Origin: Pedobacter ureilyticus
GTDB taxonomy: Bacteria > Bacteroidota > Bacteroidia > Sphingobacteriales > Sphingobacteriaceae
Length of the DNA: 47,488 bases
Direction of reading: 5' to 3'
Assembly (NCBI RefSeq): GCF_005925345.1
Contig: NZ_SSHJ01000027.1
Span: forward strand, 1-47,488
Position 1 is the stretch's first letter; every line of letters begins with the position of its first letter. Shown piece by piece: positions 8,466 to 17,039 of the stretch. The translations under genes were made by a program, and so were the position numbers. A model generated the notes under the pieces. The model was not told the DNA's origin, ran no database searches, and saw nothing but the letters and a program-made list of their open reading frames with translations.

Positions 8466-8574
8466 TAGCCACAGATGTACAGATATTTTAGCATAACTAT
8501 TAAACATTGTTGGATTGTTAAATTGTTTTATTGTATCATAACATTACAGCACAAAATCTGTGCATCTGTGGCTA
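8466..8574. repeat. Palindromic element (CACAGAT family), copy 1
   Basis: Left end TAGCCACAGATGTACAGAT (8466-8484) and right end ATCTGTGCATCTGTGGCTA (8556-8574) are inverted repeats matching at 18 of 19 positions, separated by 71 AT-rich bases. It lies in the divergent region between miaE and the glycosyltransferase. Related elements occur at 26520-26602 and 32274-32355. It has no coding capacity, so it resembles a miniature mobile or REP-like element. Confidence 0.85.
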
Positions 8575-8596
8575 ATAAACTGCAACTTTGTAAAAC

Positions 8597-9817
8597 ATGG
8601 CAAAAAGAAAAGTTTTATTTATCGGATTGGTTTGGCCAGAGCCTACCTCATCGGCAGCTGGAACAAGAATTTTACAGTTGGTAAAACTATTTTTAGCCAA
8701 TGGCGATGAAGTTCATTTTGCCTCTGCCGCAGCTAAAACTGATTTCAGCTTTGAGTTGGAAAGTTTGCGAGTTATCGAACACGAAATTAAACTTAACGAT
8801 AGTTCTTTTAATCCTTGGCTAGCGCAACTTCAACCCGCTGTAGTAGTTTTTGACCGGTTTATGGCTGAGGAGCAGTATGGTTGGCGGGTGCAGCAAGAGT
8901 GTCCAGCTGCGCTACGAATTTTGGACACCGAAGATTTACATTTTTTGCGCCATGCCCGACAGACAGCTTACAAACAAAAAAGGGACTTAAACCTATATAA
9001 CGAAATTACCAAAAGGGAATTAGCTTCCATTTTACGCTGTGATTTATCGTTAATGATTTCACAAGTTGAAATGGAAGTTTTACAACAATTCAATATTGAT
9101 GGACGCATCATTTACTATTTACCTTTCTTGGAAGAGCCAATTACATCCACCCAAAACTGGAAAACTTTTGAAGAGAGAAAAGATTTTTTATTTATTGGCA
9201 ATTACCTGCACGAACCCAATTGGCAAACTTTACAATACCTGAAAAGCAGTATTTGGCCTTTGTTAAGGAACAAACTACCTAAATCGTCTTTACATATTTA
9301 CGGTGCTTACGCGTCAGAAAAAGTCACACAGCTACACAATGTAAAAGAGAGATTTTTGGTTCATGGCAGGACCGAAAATGCCCGAATAACCGTTGCTCAA
9401 CATCGGGTTTTATTGGCTCCGCTCCTTTTTGGTGCCGGTGCAAAAGGTAAGTTTATTGATGCCATGCAAACAGGGACGCCAATTGCCAGCACTAAAGTTG
9501 GAGCCGAAGGAATGGCCAATGGCTTATCTTGGGCGGGAATGATTTGCGACGATTTACAAACCTTTGTTGATGAAGCAGCTGAACTTTACAGCGATAAAGA
9601 GAAGTGGAAACAAGCACAACATAATGGTATCGAGATTATCAACCAACTATATGCCAAATCTCGTTTTGAAACACCATTTTTAGAACGCATTACCAACATC
9701 GAAGAAAATTTAAACATACATCGCCAACAAAATTTCTTCGGAGAAATTTTGAAACACCACACGCTACAAAGCACGAAGTACATGTCGCTATGGATTGAGG
9801 AGAAAAATAAAAAATAG
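8597..9817 (+). CDS. Glycosyltransferase (GT-B fold, family 4-like)
   Basis: 406 residues. The N-terminal Rossmann-like half opens with VLFIGLVWPEPTSSAAGTRI, with a GT-B nucleotide-fold start and a loop contacting the acceptor. The C-terminal half has FIGNYLHEPNWQTLQYL, HGR and LLAPLLFGAGAKGKFIDAMQTGTP, the donor-binding segment typical of GT4-type enzymes. It should transfer a sugar from a nucleotide-sugar at the cytoplasmic face of the membrane. Donor and acceptor cannot be told and no polysaccharide cluster surrounds it. The ATG at 8597 follows CAACTTTG, one mismatch from TAnnTTTG, by about ten bases. Confidence 0.85.
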   Translation: MAKRKVLFIGLVWPEPTSSAAGTRILQLVKLFLANGDEVHFASAAAKTDFSFELESLRVIEHEIKLNDSSFNPWLAQLQPAVVVFDRFMAEEQYGWRVQQECPAALRILDTEDLHFLRHARQTAYKQKRDLNLYNEITKRELASILRCDLSLMISQVEMEVLQQFNIDGRIIYYLPFLEEPITSTQNWKTFEERKDFLFIGNYLHEPNWQTLQYLKSSIWPLLRNKLPKSSLHIYGAYASEKVTQLHNVKERFLVHGRTENARITVAQHRVLLAPLLFGAGAKGKFIDAMQTGTPIASTKVGAEGMANGLSWAGMICDDLQTFVDEAAELYSDKEKWKQAQHNGIEIINQLYAKSRFETPFLERITNIEENLNIHRQQNFFGEILKHHTLQSTKYMSLWIEEKNKK

Positions 9818-9906
9818 TTTGGAGTTTGCAATTTTTAAACCTGCGGATGTTTGTACTAAAAAAATTATGATGTTCTAGATTTAGACAATAAATCCAGATA
9901 TTTCTA

Positions 9907-9914
9907 TAACTTTG
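9907..9914 (+). promoter_or_regulatory. -7 promoter element of the fic gene
   Basis: TAACTTTG matches TAnnTTTG exactly. Its last four bases (TTTG, 9911-9914) are also the first four of the operator palindrome, so a protein bound there would block the promoter. A weak upstream box (TTTA at 9880-9883) is slightly too far away at 23 bases. Confidence 0.6.
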
Positions 9915-9936
9915 ATAGTATCAAATGATAGTATCA
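9911..9936 (+). promoter_or_regulatory. Two tandem palindromic operators before fic
   Basis: TTTGATAGTATCAAA (9911-9925) is a perfect 7-1-7 inverted repeat. The next site TGATAGTATCA (9926-9936) repeats its core as a perfect 5-1-5 inverted repeat. Their centres (9918 and 9931) are 13 bases apart. They cover the promoter -7 box, the likely transcription start and the leader up to five bases before the ATG. This is the layout of a repressor operator. The Fic protein has a C-terminal winged-helix domain and is the obvious candidate repressor, by inference. Confidence 0.7.
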
Positions 9937-9940
9937 AAAC

Positions 9941-10897
9941 ATGAAACCACCTTATCAGGTTACTACCGAAATATTGAGGCTAATCACTTCTGTTTCTCAA
10001 AAAATTGGGGAAGTAAATGCTAAACTTCTGATACAACAAAATCCAAAACTCAGAAAACAAAATCAAATTAGAACTATTCATTCTTCGCTAAGTATTGAGG
10101 GCAATACGTTAACAGAAGAACAAATAACTGCCATTATAGAGAACAAACGAGTTGTTGGACCACCAAAAGATATTAAGGAAGTGCTCAACGCACTAGAAGT
10201 ATATACACAGCTAAAAAAATTTAAACACACTTCACAAAAGGATTTTTTAAAGGCGCATCAAAAGCTAATGCATGGGTTGATAGAAAATTCTGGTAAATAC
10301 CGAACTAAAGGTGTGGGTATTGTAAAAGGCGCCAAAATCGAACACTTGGCTCCTCCTCATCATAATGTGCCATTTTTGATGAACGATTTATTTGAATACC
10401 TAAAAGACAAAAAAGAGTTAGCCTTGATAAAAAGCTGTGTTTTTCATTATGAAATGGAATTTATACATCCTTTTATTGATGGCAATGGCAGAATGGGTAG
10501 GTTATGGCAAACCGTAACTTTAATGCACGAGTACCCTTTGTTCGAATTTTTACCTTTTGAAACATTAATTGCTAAACATCAAAACGAATATTATCAAGCA
10601 CTTTCCTCATCAGATAAAGAGGGTGAATCCACGAAATTTATAGCATTTATGCTAAAAATGATCGACCAATCTTTGAGTGAACTACTTCAAGTGGGCGAAA
10701 AAAGATTAAATGAAACAGAAAGATTAGAATTGTTTTTAGAAGATATTTCGCAAGATTTTACAAGAAAAGATTATATGAAACATTACGCTAAAATATCTAG
10801 TGCTACCGCTAGCAGAGATTTAAAAAATGGTGTAGAAAAAGGATTAATTAAAAAAATTGGCGATAAGAAAACCACGAATTACAAAAAAAGCTTTTAG
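9941..10897 (+). CDS. Fic family AMP-transferase with winged-helix tail
   Basis: 318 residues. The catalytic Fic motif HPFIDGNGRMGR is complete at 176-187, including the His that activates the target hydroxyl. An inhibitory helix motif of the form (S/T)xxxE(G/N) is present near the N-terminus (SLSIEGN, Glu53), which makes this a class II Fic, self-inhibited through its own N-terminus. From about residue 240 a winged-helix-like domain follows (TRKDYMKHY then SATASRDLKNGVEKGLI). Fic enzymes usually attach AMP to Ser, Thr or Tyr of target proteins. The DNA-binding tail plus the twin palindromes at its own promoter suggest autorepression. Two small genes follow at 17 and 14 bases. The target is unknown. 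Confidence 0.92.
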   Translation: MKPPYQVTTEILRLITSVSQKIGEVNAKLLIQQNPKLRKQNQIRTIHSSLSIEGNTLTEEQITAIIENKRVVGPPKDIKEVLNALEVYTQLKKFKHTSQKDFLKAHQKLMHGLIENSGKYRTKGVGIVKGAKIEHLAPPHHNVPFLMNDLFEYLKDKKELALIKSCVFHYEMEFIHPFIDGNGRMGRLWQTVTLMHEYPLFEFLPFETLIAKHQNEYYQALSSSDKEGESTKFIAFMLKMIDQSLSELLQVGEKRLNETERLELFLEDISQDFTRKDYMKHYAKISSATASRDLKNGVEKGLIKKIGDKKTTNYKKSF

Positions 10898-10914
10898 AAA
10901 CACAAAACCATAAA

Positions 10915-11262
10915 ATGCAAGAACTAAACGACCTAGAAACAACGCTGCTAAATGGCTTAACCGAAAAATATCCTTCCTTAAAATCTCATTTACCTTATAT
11001 CAAAGTTGCTAAACGAGAAAAATCTGGCTTTAGCTTATATGTGTATTTTTCTTATATAGATTTTAACGAAGAACCAGAGACGGTTAACGCCTTATTTAGC
11101 AATGGTGAAAAAATAGAAATACCTAGTTTAAAAGACGGTTTAAGTTATGTAATTGACGTAACTGCGGGGATGATTGAGCATATCGAATTTTCTACCTATA
11201 AAGAAAACTGGGATGGTACTTTTGGCAATTACAAAATTGTGGAAAGCGAAACAAATAATTAA
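10915..11262 (+). CDS. Hypothetical protein downstream of fic
   Basis: 115 residues, acidic, no membrane segment or signal. An N-terminal helix (LNDLETTLLNGLTEKYPSLKSHLPYI) is followed by alternating strands (SLYVYFSYIDF, YVIDVTAGMIEHIEF), so a small alpha/beta fold is likely. It lies 17 bases after fic and is probably co-transcribed, which makes a role in modulating Fic or being its target possible but unproven. No named family is recognised. ATG at 10915 is the only sensible start. Confidence 0.65.
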   Translation: MQELNDLETTLLNGLTEKYPSLKSHLPYIKVAKREKSGFSLYVYFSYIDFNEEPETVNALFSNGEKIEIPSLKDGLSYVIDVTAGMIEHIEFSTYKENWDGTFGNYKIVESETNN

Positions 11263-11276
11263 CCGATATTAGCGCT

Positions 11277-11525
11277 ATGGAAGTACAAGATTTAAAAACT
11301 TTAACCGACCAACAATTACTTGAAGAACATAAAAAACTGAAAAAGAGCAACATCACTAACGCTTTTTTGATTGGAGCTTTTGTGGGCATTGCAGTTTACA
11401 GCGCCGTAAAAAATGGCGTAGGATTTTTCACCTTCTTTCCATTGATTTTCGCTTATTTGTTATTTAACAGCAGCAAAAAAGCCAGAGCAATAAAAGAAGA
11501 ATTGAAAGCTAGAAATTTAAAGTAA
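11277..11525 (+). CDS. Small two-helix membrane protein
   Basis: 82 residues. A charged N-terminal helix (TDQQLLEEHKKLKKSN) precedes two hydrophobic segments (about 27-45 and 49-65), and a basic tail (KKARAIKEELKARNLK) follows. Both ends are predicted cytoplasmic, so it is a helical hairpin. It follows the fic companion by 14 bases and probably shares its transcript. No family name is assigned. Confidence 0.65.
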   Translation: MEVQDLKTLTDQQLLEEHKKLKKSNITNAFLIGAFVGIAVYSAVKNGVGFFTFFPLIFAYLLFNSSKKARAIKEELKARNLK

Positions 11526-11586
11526 AACACTTTCCTTTTTTACATCATTACAACAGTCCGTTTTAGCGTATTAAGGGGTTTATCCC

Positions 11587-11594
11587 TATCTTTG
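11587..11594 (+). promoter_or_regulatory. -7 promoter element of hscA
   Basis: TATCTTTG matches TAnnTTTG exactly, with TTTA at 11562-11565 about 21 bases upstream as a near-consensus distal box. The hscA ATG begins only five bases after this element, so the transcript would have almost no leader. Confidence 0.6.
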
Positions 11595-11598
11595 CCCC

Positions 11599-13458
11599 AT
11601 GGCAAAAATATCCATTAATCTGGCAACGGGTTCATTACAAAAAGAAGAAATTATAGTAGGCATTGATTTAGGGACTACCAACAGTTTGGTCGCTTTTATC
11701 AACCCAGAAAAAAATCCTCAAGTGATCAACGATGCCGGAAAAGGCGTTTTAGTACCTTCGGTGGTACATTTTAATGAACAAGGCGAGGCTGAAGTAGGTA
11801 ACGAAGCGAAGGCTTACTTAACTACCGATCCATCCAATACCATATTTTCGGTAAAACGTTTGTTAGGTCGTTCATATAAAGACGTGGCCGAACATAGCGA
11901 TATTTTCAGTTACAAAATTATTGATGATGATAGTGACGCCTTAGTAAAAATTAAAGCTGGCGATAAGTTCTACACGCCTATCGAATTATCTGCCGAAATT
12001 TTAAAAGAACTGAAAGCCCGTGCAGAGCATGCTTTAAAAACGCCCGTAAATAGAGCCGTAATAACGGTGCCTGCCTATTTCAATGACAGTCAGCGCCAAG
12101 CAACAAGAGATGCAGGAAAGCTGGCAGGACTGGATGTTTTACGTATCGTGAACGAACCTACGGCAGCAAGTTTAGCTTACGGCTTAGGCTTAGATCCAAC
12201 ACAGCAAAAAACCATTGCCGTTTACGATTTAGGTGGTGGCACCTTCGATGTTTCGATCCTGCAAATCCAAAATGGCATTTTCGAAGTGCTAAGTACTAAC
12301 GGCAATACTTTCTTAGGTGGCGATGATTTTGACCGTGCCATCTTCAACTATTGGATTGAAAAAAATCAGCTTGATGCGAAAGAACTAGCAAAAGACAATG
12401 TATTAACGCAAAGCCTACGCCTACAGGCCGAAGCTGCAAAAAAAGCGCTGACTACCCAAAATCTCTACAACGAACAGTTAGGCGATATTTGGTGTACGCT
12501 AGACAAACAGACTTTCGAAAACTTAATTGCCGCTAAAGTTGAAGAAACCATAGATGCCTGTAGATTGGCTTTAAAGGATGCAGAATTGAGTGTCGAGGAT
12601 ATTGACGAAGTGGTTTTAGTGGGCGGTTCTACCCGTACCCCTTTTGTTAAAAAAGCGGTAAGCGATTTCTTCGGCAAAACGCCTCAAGACAACATCAATC
12701 CTGATGAGGTAGTTGCGTTGGGCGCTGCCGTACAGGCTGATATTTTATCGGGAAACCGTTCGGATATTTTATTATTGGATGTAACACCTTTATCGCTAGG
12801 TATCGAAACCATGGGCGGATTAATGGACGTAATTATCGCTCGAAACAGCAAAGTACCTACTAAAGCTGGCCGCCAATACACCACCTCTGTAGATGGACAA
12901 GTGAATATGAAAATTTCGGTTTACCAAGGCGAACGCGATTTGGTAAAAGAAAACCGTAAACTGGCAGAATTCGATTTAAAAGGAATACCGGCAATGCCTG
13001 CAGGTTTACCCAAAGTAGACATCAACTTCTTACTGAACGCAGATGGTATTTTAACTGTTCAGGCTATCGAGCTGCGTTTTGGCGTAAAACAAGAAATTGA
13101 AGTGAAGCCTAGTTATGGGCTGAGTGACGATGCCGTAGAAAAAATGCTAATCGACAGCATTACCAACGCCAAAAGCGACGTAGAACAACGTATGCTTATT
13201 GAAGCACGCAGCGAAGGTGAGCAATTGGTTTACACCGCAGAGCGATTTATAGAAAAACACAAAGATTTACTTGAGGCAACCGAAATTGCAGCAACTGAAA
13301 CTTACATCGGCAATTTAAAAACAGCTTTGGGTAGCGGAGATAAAGATGCCATCCTTAAAAAAACCGATGAGTTAAACGAGTTTACCCGTCCATTTGCCGA
13401 AAGAGTAATGGACACCGCAATTGGCCAAGCCATGAAAGGAAAGAAGATAGACGAATAA
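11599..13458 (+). CDS. hscA: Hsp70-type Fe-S assembly chaperone HscA
   Basis: 619 residues. The nucleotide-binding domain shows [38 protein letters not shown] and [16 protein letters not shown]. The substrate-binding domain begins after [14 protein letters not shown] and ends in a short helical lid. The N-terminal extension before the ATP loop, SLVA in place of the NSCVA of DnaK, and the shorter, less acidic C-terminus point to HscA rather than DnaK. HscA acts with HscB on the scaffold IscU to release Fe-S clusters. None of the usual partners (iscU, hscB, fdx) is adjacent, so it stands as a single gene with its own promoter and a strong terminator. Confidence 0.85.
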   Translation: MAKISINLATGSLQKEEIIVGIDLGTTNSLVAFINPEKNPQVINDAGKGVLVPSVVHFNEQGEAEVGNEAKAYLTTDPSNTIFSVKRLLGRSYKDVAEHSDIFSYKIIDDDSDALVKIKAGDKFYTPIELSAEILKELKARAEHALKTPVNRAVITVPAYFNDSQRQATRDAGKLAGLDVLRIVNEPTAASLAYGLGLDPTQQKTIAVYDLGGGTFDVSILQIQNGIFEVLSTNGNTFLGGDDFDRAIFNYWIEKNQLDAKELAKDNVLTQSLRLQAEAAKKALTTQNLYNEQLGDIWCTLDKQTFENLIAAKVEETIDACRLALKDAELSVEDIDEVVLVGGSTRTPFVKKAVSDFFGKTPQDNINPDEVVALGAAVQADILSGNRSDILLLDVTPLSLGIETMGGLMDVIIARNSKVPTKAGRQYTTSVDGQVNMKISVYQGERDLVKENRKLAEFDLKGIPAMPAGLPKVDINFLLNADGILTVQAIELRFGVKQEIEVKPSYGLSDDAVEKMLIDSITNAKSDVEQRMLIEARSEGEQLVYTAERFIEKHKDLLEATEIAATETYIGNLKTALGSGDKDAILKKTDELNEFTRPFAERVMDTAIGQAMKGKKIDE

Positions 13459-13482
13459 TCTCTAAAGCTTTTTAGGATATTG

Positions 13483-13528
13483 AAAGCCTTCTTCATAGAT
13501 TTACTTCATGAAGAAGGCTTTATTTTTT
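13483..13528 (+). terminator. Rho-independent terminator after hscA
   Basis: A perfect 14-base-pair stem, AAAGCCTTCTTCAT (13483-13496) with ATGAAGAAGGCTTT (13508-13521), has an 11-base loop and is followed by ATTTTTT. It lies 25 bases after the hscA stop codon. Confidence 0.9.
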
Positions 13529-13614
13529 GAAGCAAGTATAAGCAAGGCATCACTTAAACGGCATCCCTTTAAAAGCATTTTTGATTAACTTTAAAACAGC
13601 AGAATAGATAACCA

Positions 13615-14142
13615 ATGCAAGAATTTACCAATAATACTATAGATTTAGGCACGCTCCCAAAATATGAGGAGACTGCATTAACTACTCCAGACAGCAAATA
13701 TTGGCAAATCATTGTCATTAACCTTCTTATTTTCCTTTTTTTTATTGGGGCCGGCTTAGCCGTAATTACTTTTATTGATGAAGAAATGAGAACTAACTGG
13801 TTTATTTTTCTTGGTGCTTTTTTGGTTTTTGCGGCATTCTTGTTTTTGGTATTTAGAACCAGCTTTAAACGTCGAGGTTTTGCTTTGAGAGAGAAAGATG
13901 TGCTGTATAAAAGTGGCATTATTGCCGAAACCACTACCATTGTACCTCTAAACCGAATTCAGCACGTGGCCTTAAATGAAGGTTTTCTATCAAGAATGTT
14001 CAAGCTGGGCACTTTACATATCTATACTGCTGGAGGATCCAGTGGCGAAATACGCATTGCCGGAGTGCCCATTGAACAAGCGAAAGCTTTAAAAGAGGCC
14101 CTAGTACAACGTTTGGTAGTTAACTCAGCGCTGGAGGACTAA
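13615..14142 (+). CDS. Bacterial PH-domain membrane protein (YdbS-like)
   Basis: 175 residues. Two hydrophobic segments at about 29-52 and 63-82 precede a soluble domain of the bPH2 type (formerly DUF304), recognisable by the RRGFALREKDVLYKSG and IVPLNRIQHV segments and the later strand HIYTAGG. It pairs with the next gene, which starts four bases after its stop, as in the Bacillus ydbS-ydbT pair. Known members are membrane proteins without assigned enzymatic activity, and in some species they affect peptide or antibiotic resistance. An antisense frame covers the first half but lacks protein character. Confidence 0.85.
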   Translation: MQEFTNNTIDLGTLPKYEETALTTPDSKYWQIIVINLLIFLFFIGAGLAVITFIDEEMRTNWFIFLGAFLVFAAFLFLVFRTSFKRRGFALREKDVLYKSGIIAETTTIVPLNRIQHVALNEGFLSRMFKLGTLHIYTAGGSSGEIRIAGVPIEQAKALKEALVQRLVVNSALED

Positions 14143-14145
14143 AAA

Positions 14146-15663
14146 ATGTCACTAGATTTCAGTCAACCACAAAGACAGTCTGCCGCGGGTATCTTAATTA
14201 GCGGGGCTTATACGCTGCAACAATTTGTTCGTGCCATGTTTATTCCCTTGGCCTTACTCATCTTTAAATCGAACAAAACTGTTTTGCTTTATACCGCATT
14301 CGGCTTAACTGCAATATTGGTTATTTCGCTCATATACGGTTATTTCTACTATCGCAAATTCACTTTTTATCTTAACACCTTAAAGCAAGAATTTGTAATT
14401 GAAAAAGGTGTTTTTGGCAGAAAAAACCTAACCATTCCCGTAGAAAAAATACAGCAGGTTAACATTAACCAGGGCTTTTTACAAAAACTGATTGGCGTTT
14501 ACAGTTTACAAATAGACACGGCTGGCTCAGACAGCAAGGAAGTAAACATTAGTGCCGTTAGCGGACAAATCGCATTCGCTTTAAAAGAGCATCTACTCAA
14601 CGGCGAGAAATCAACTGGGGCCAATCCGCAAACTGAAGAAGCCGCATTAGCAGCTCAAAACCTTGAACAAGATACCCCGTTTATAAAAATTGGCTCAAGC
14701 ACTTTGCTAAAAATTGGTTTAACAAGTAATTACGGGCAAAGTATTGCGTTGTTGTTGGGTTTAGGTTATGCTGTTTTCCATAATATTAAAGAAGTATTAA
14801 AGGCCTTTGATAACGACAACGGACAAATTGAGCAATTCTTCAAAAGTGGCGTCACATTAATTTCTGTTGGGGTGTTGTTCGCAGCAATGATAATCCTTTT
14901 GTTAGCCACCAATGTCATTAGAACTTTTGTAAAATACTTCGATTTTCAAATGAGCAAACACCAGAAGTCGTTACTCATTTCATCGGGACTTTTGGCAAAG
15001 AAAAACACACTGCTTCACCCCAGTAAAGTACAGATTACGGAGTACAGTCAGAATTATTTCCAGCAGAAAATTGGTTTATTTAACATGGCCTTAAAGCAAG
15101 CTCATGCGGGGCAACAACAATCTGAAAAGGAAGTTAGAAGCAACAACATGGAAGTGCCCGGTTGCAGCAGTTTAGAAAAAGATGAGGTGTTAAGGATGAT
15201 TTTGGGGAAACTTCCAAGCGAAGGGAAACTTTACAGACCTAATTTCCGCTTCATGAATTTGCTAGTGTTGTTTTGGTTGGTGCTCCCCTTAACGGCCTAC
15301 CTTATTTTTTACCAATATTTGCCAGAAATTAGATCTTTTTATCCTTTGGCGATCATTTATGTTTTGGCTACTTCACTGATGATATACATATCCTATACCA
15401 AGCACAGAATAACGGTTTCCGAAGATTTTATCATTAAACAAAGTGGCATTTGGGATATCTCGCAGGAAATCGTAGCGCCCCACAAAATCCAGTCAATTAG
15501 CACTTCACAATATCCTTGGCATAAATCGTTAGACATTGGCCATGTAACTTTGCATACCGCAGCAGGCAATATTTCGTTTAGCTACGGTAACTACACCGAA
15601 ATCAAAACCTTGGTAAATTGGTGGCTTTATCAGGTAGAAAGTGGGCAAAAAGATTGGATGTAA
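14146..15663 (+). CDS. Bacterial PH-domain membrane protein (YdbT-like)
   Basis: 505 residues with several bPH2 units separated by membrane segments. The first unit follows a helix pair at about 24-66 and has the signature FVIEKGVFGRKNLTIPVEKIQQVNI. A second lies after the helices near 195-265 and carries LLISSGLLAKKNTLLHPSKVQI. A third follows helices near 372-425, with IIKQSGIWDISQEIVAPHKIQSI. The repeated form 'strand - G - basic - P-x-x-[KR]-I-Q' marks each unit. It likely forms a complex with the product of the preceding gene. Function is unknown beyond the family. Confidence 0.87.
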   Translation: MSLDFSQPQRQSAAGILISGAYTLQQFVRAMFIPLALLIFKSNKTVLLYTAFGLTAILVISLIYGYFYYRKFTFYLNTLKQEFVIEKGVFGRKNLTIPVEKIQQVNINQGFLQKLIGVYSLQIDTAGSDSKEVNISAVSGQIAFALKEHLLNGEKSTGANPQTEEAALAAQNLEQDTPFIKIGSSTLLKIGLTSNYGQSIALLLGLGYAVFHNIKEVLKAFDNDNGQIEQFFKSGVTLISVGVLFAAMIILLLATNVIRTFVKYFDFQMSKHQKSLLISSGLLAKKNTLLHPSKVQITEYSQNYFQQKIGLFNMALKQAHAGQQQSEKEVRSNNMEVPGCSSLEKDEVLRMILGKLPSEGKLYRPNFRFMNLLVLFWLVLPLTAYLIFYQYLPEIRSFYPLAIIYVLATSLMIYISYTKHRITVSEDFIIKQSGIWDISQEIVAPHKIQSISTSQYPWHKSLDIGHVTLHTAAGNISFSYGNYTEIKTLVNWWLYQVESGQKDWM

Positions 15664-15721
15664 ATACTTAGAACAAAGAGCAAAGATTAAGGAACAAAGA
15701 TTATCAACCAAAAGCTAATCA

Positions 15722-16360
15722 TTGAAAAAAGTTTACATATTTAGCGGTCTAGGCGCAGACGAAAGGGTATTTAAATACTTGGATTTTAAAGATTTGGATA
15801 TCACTTTTGTGCATTGGATTAAACCTAGTGCTAACGAACCTTTGATTAATTATGCGGATAGAATAAGTGAGCAAATTAAGGACGAAAATGCAATTTTGAT
15901 AGGCTTATCTTTCGGTGGAATGGTAGCGACAGAAGTGGCTAAAATCATTCCTGTCGAAAAGCTCATTTTAATTTCATCACTTAAAACAAAAACTGAAATT
16001 CCGTTAATTTATCGCTGGGTGGGCAAAACAAATTTGCATCGACTTGTACCTTATTCCATTCTTAAAAAAGACCATTTTTTAAACAGATGGTTATTCGGTG
16101 TAATAAGAAAAAGCGATAGAGATTTGTTTCGACGAATTTTGGCAGATACAGATCCTGATTTCCTTAAATGGGCAATCAATTGCATTGTGAAATGGAATAA
16201 CCTTACCTTACACCCCAGCTTGTTTCATATTCACGGCACTAACGATAAACTCCTGCCAATTCACAAATCAAGTGAAGTAATTGCTATTCCAAATGGCGGG
16301 CATTTAATGATAATGGATAAAGCAAAACAAGTTAGCGAAGCCTTACATCGAATTATTTAA
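15722..16360 (+). CDS. Alpha/beta hydrolase
   Basis: 212 residues from a TTG start at 15722 (KKVYIFSGLGADERVF); no ATG lies near the N-terminus and the first strand begins directly after. GLSFGG at about residues 61-66 is the nucleophile elbow with catalytic Ser. HGTNDKLLP carries the Asp and GGHLMI near the C-terminus carries the His of the triad. The short GLGADERVF opening supplies the oxyanion loop. It is a small cytoplasmic esterase-like enzyme with unknown substrate. It lies 58 bases after the PH-domain pair, possibly in the same transcript. Confidence 0.8.
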   Translation: MKKVYIFSGLGADERVFKYLDFKDLDITFVHWIKPSANEPLINYADRISEQIKDENAILIGLSFGGMVATEVAKIIPVEKLILISSLKTKTEIPLIYRWVGKTNLHRLVPYSILKKDHFLNRWLFGVIRKSDRDLFRRILADTDPDFLKWAINCIVKWNNLTLHPSLFHIHGTNDKLLPIHKSSEVIAIPNGGHLMIMDKAKQVSEALHRII

Positions 16361-16502
16361 CCGAGGCTCCATATATTTCAATGCAAGGCACAAAACAAGC
16401 TATACTGGTTTAAAAAGATTGCTCCTTTGCACCTCGTCGTAATAACACAAGTATTTCTGCAAATGCTAAAATTTCTACTTTCTTGCTTAAACTTTAAGCT
16501 CC

Positions 16503-16829
16503 TTAAAGCATCATTATACCCTTAATCTCCCCTACTTTTTTATAAATATCCACTACGGCATCTGCATCTTGCATCCATTTTTTAACAGTTACAGAAATGT
16601 ATTTCCCAGTTTTAGATGGTGTCTCTATAAATTCTTCTTCAGGTAGTACTTCTCTTAGCTCAGTCAATTTTTCTTTACCACCAGTTAAAATAAACTTAAA
16701 GGCATATAAGCCTGGAAAAGTCTGCACACTTTCTAACTTCTCTTTGAAATTAGCATATACATCCGTATTGTTATTCCCCTCTGGGATATCGTTAAAATCT
16801 AAATTGTGGTTTAAATTATTTTCTTCCAT
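16503..16829 (-). CDS. DUF493 family protein (YbeD-like)
   Basis: 108 residues from the ATG at 16829 (MEENNLNH); a TTG two codons upstream is less likely. After an acidic, Asn-rich, probably disordered first 25 residues comes a compact alpha/beta domain with YANFKEKLE, FPGLYAFKFILTGG and a strand KYISVTVKKWMQDADAVVDIY. This is the DUF493/YbeD fold, a ferredoxin-like domain proposed to bind small ligands in an ACT-like manner. Its role is unknown. It is transcribed alone on the minus strand, convergent with the hydrolase. Confidence 0.8.
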   Translation of the reverse strand: MEENNLNHNLDFNDIPEGNNNTDVYANFKEKLESVQTFPGLYAFKFILTGGKEKLTELREVLPEEEFIETPSKTGKYISVTVKKWMQDADAVVDIYKKVGEIKGIMML

Positions 16830-16929
16830 AAGCAATCATTATCAAATTCTATTCCCAATTGGAAAGGATGTTATTTTGGCAGTAGGCAGTTGCCAATTTG
16901 CAGTTTTAAGCTCAGTTAACCGATTACCC

Positions 16930-16947
16930 TCCCGATAGCTATCGGGA
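16930..16947. repeat. Perfect 18-base palindrome
   Basis: TCCCGATAGCTATCGGGA is a perfect inverted repeat without a loop, between the DUF493 gene and uvrD. Its form resembles dispersed intergenic palindromes of this phylum. A regulatory role is not supported because it is about 60 bases upstream of the uvrD -7 box. Confidence 0.7.
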
Positions 16948-17006
16948 TCAACATTCACCAAAAAACACAACCTTTCAACATTTACCAAATTCCCCTTACA
17001 ATTTCT

Positions 17007-17014
17007 TATTTTTG
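17007..17014 (+). promoter_or_regulatory. -7 promoter element of uvrD
   Basis: TATTTTTG matches TAnnTTTG. A near-consensus distal box TTTA lies at 16981-16984, 22 bases upstream. The leader to the TTG start is about 20 bases and contains ACGAGGATAAAG, a modest ribosome-binding stretch. Confidence 0.55.
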
Positions 17015-17039
17015 AACCTTTAAAAACGAGGATAAAGAT

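Noticed and set aside
9941..11525. Fic plus companions as a toxin-antitoxin system
   Set aside because: The Fic protein already carries its own inhibitory helix (SLSIEGN), and neither companion resembles a known Fic antitoxin. A modulatory role remains possible, but I do not claim it.
13569..13940. Minus-strand frame over the first PH-domain gene
   Set aside because: Low-complexity Lys/Ala-rich translation; the plus strand has a clear bPH2 protein in an operon.
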